From positions 186,001 to 250,000 of the forward strand of contig CAIJFI010000017.1 of NCBI GenBank assembly GCA_903819975.1: DNA of 64,000 nt, read 5' to 3'. The translations under genes and the position numbers were made by a program. Position 1 is the first letter of the stretch. Each line of letters starts with the position of its first letter. This document shows positions 63,786 to 64,000 of the stretch, piece after piece. The notes beneath the pieces were generated by a model, which saw nothing but the letters and a program-made list of their open reading frames with translations, had not been told where the DNA came from and made no database searches. This stretch comes from an uncultured Bacteroidota bacterium (GTDB lineage: Bacteria > Bacteroidota > Bacteroidia > Chitinophagales > Chitinophagaceae).

Positions 63786-64000
63786 ATGAAGATATTATTT
63801 CAATACATCCGACCTTTTAGAAGCCTTGTAATTATTGCTTTTATTTTAGCTGCTATTAACCAAACATTCTCCATGTTTGATCCTATGTTATTTGGTAGAC
63901 TAATTGATGAATTTGCAAAAACTCCATTTGTAGACGCATTAGGACATATCAGAACTGAACCTGCCTATTTAAAAGGCATAGGTGGCATATTACTATTATT
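63786..64000 (+). CDS. ABC exporter, N-terminal part only
   Basis: 71 full codons from ATG 63786 run off the window edge in frame. MKILFQYIRPFRSLVIIAFILAAINQTFSMFDPMLFGRLIDEF is the typical start of fused membrane-ATPase exporters, with the first TM helix and a charged loop. A second TM helix begins at the edge. Probably a MsbA-like half transporter. Confidence 0.8.
   Translation, partial: MKILFQYIRPFRSLVIIAFILAAINQTFSMFDPMLFGRLIDEFAKTPFVDALGHIRTEPAYLKGIGGILLL

Overview
The window is a gene-dense, AT-rich chromosomal segment from a member of the Bacteroidota, most likely of the Chitinophagaceae/Chitinophagales type. The assignment rests on an LpxC-FabZ fusion, the order ftsX-DUF3098-uppP, DUF4783-, DUF3108- and Haem_bd-type proteins, the ATP synthase order B-E-F-H-A, an F0 subunit a with an exported N-terminal domain, and many promoters with the Bacteroidota -7 box TAnnTTTG (TATCTTTG, TACCTTTG, TACATTTG). 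No genus can be named from sequence alone. I see no insertion sequence, phage, CRISPR, tRNA or rRNA, and no gap longer than about 220 bases between genes. The content is housekeeping, so the unusual material is mostly regulatory and at small scale.

Layout. 95-2159: clpP-clpX and a 49-residue small ORF. 2347-4329 (minus): membrane helix-hairpin-helix protein, PhnP-like hydrolase, small conserved protein. 4451-9665: HD phosphohydrolase, lpxD, lpxC/fabZ, lpxA and an ABC ATPase (early lipid A synthesis). 9693-11330 (minus): ald, tsaE. 11413-16080: copper-type P-ATPase, variant RecQ, OmpR-type regulator. 16189-22175 (minus): ruvB, a DPP4-like peptidase, leuS. 22342-26568: ftsX, DUF3098, uppP, an MFS protein, an MBL hydrolase. 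26583-28358 (minus): DUF3108 and LPG-synthase-type membrane proteins. 28406-28996: ruvC. 29044-31799 (minus): HIT, greA, hydroxyacid dehydrogenase, rsmA. 31844-32941: pdxA. 32938-36086 (minus): exported protein, LolA-like protein, ABC-2 permease, ATPase. 36149-40351 (minus): atpA, H, F, E, B, without atpG. 40488-42287 (minus): ABC exporter. 42359-46426: Rel, purA, acidic protein. 46433-54521 (minus): transglycosylase, gatA, tatA, rplS, rny, zapA, coiled-coil protein, pheT. 54737-60161: dnaB, rsmE, GNAT-like protein, dnaX. 60162-60905 (minus): SUI1 protein, DUF4783. 61019-64000: gpmI, haem-binding protein, engB, and a truncated ABC exporter.

Themes. Envelope functions dominate: lipid A (LpxD/C/A), undecaprenyl phosphate recycling (UppP), division (FtsX, ZapA), lytic transglycosylase, Tat, LolA-like protein. 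They are interleaved with replication and repair (DnaB, DnaX, RuvB, RuvC, RecQ), translation (LeuS, PheT, L19, GatA, EngB, RsmA, RsmE, TsaE), RNA turnover (RNase Y) and the stringent response (Rel).

Strongest unexpected signals: (1) a ten-adenine run in dnaX exactly at the end of domain III, with a stop immediately reached in both shifted frames, which predicts a short gamma-like product; (2) an intrinsic terminator between a consensus promoter and the greA start codon, similar in layout to the E. coli greA leader; (3) a foldable non-coding segment between zapA and rny that could be a 6S-like RNA; (4) a stable hairpin directly after atpE inside the atp operon, and absence of atpG from that operon; (5) an Asp in place of the second Ser of the TM8 copper-ligand motif of the P-type ATPase.
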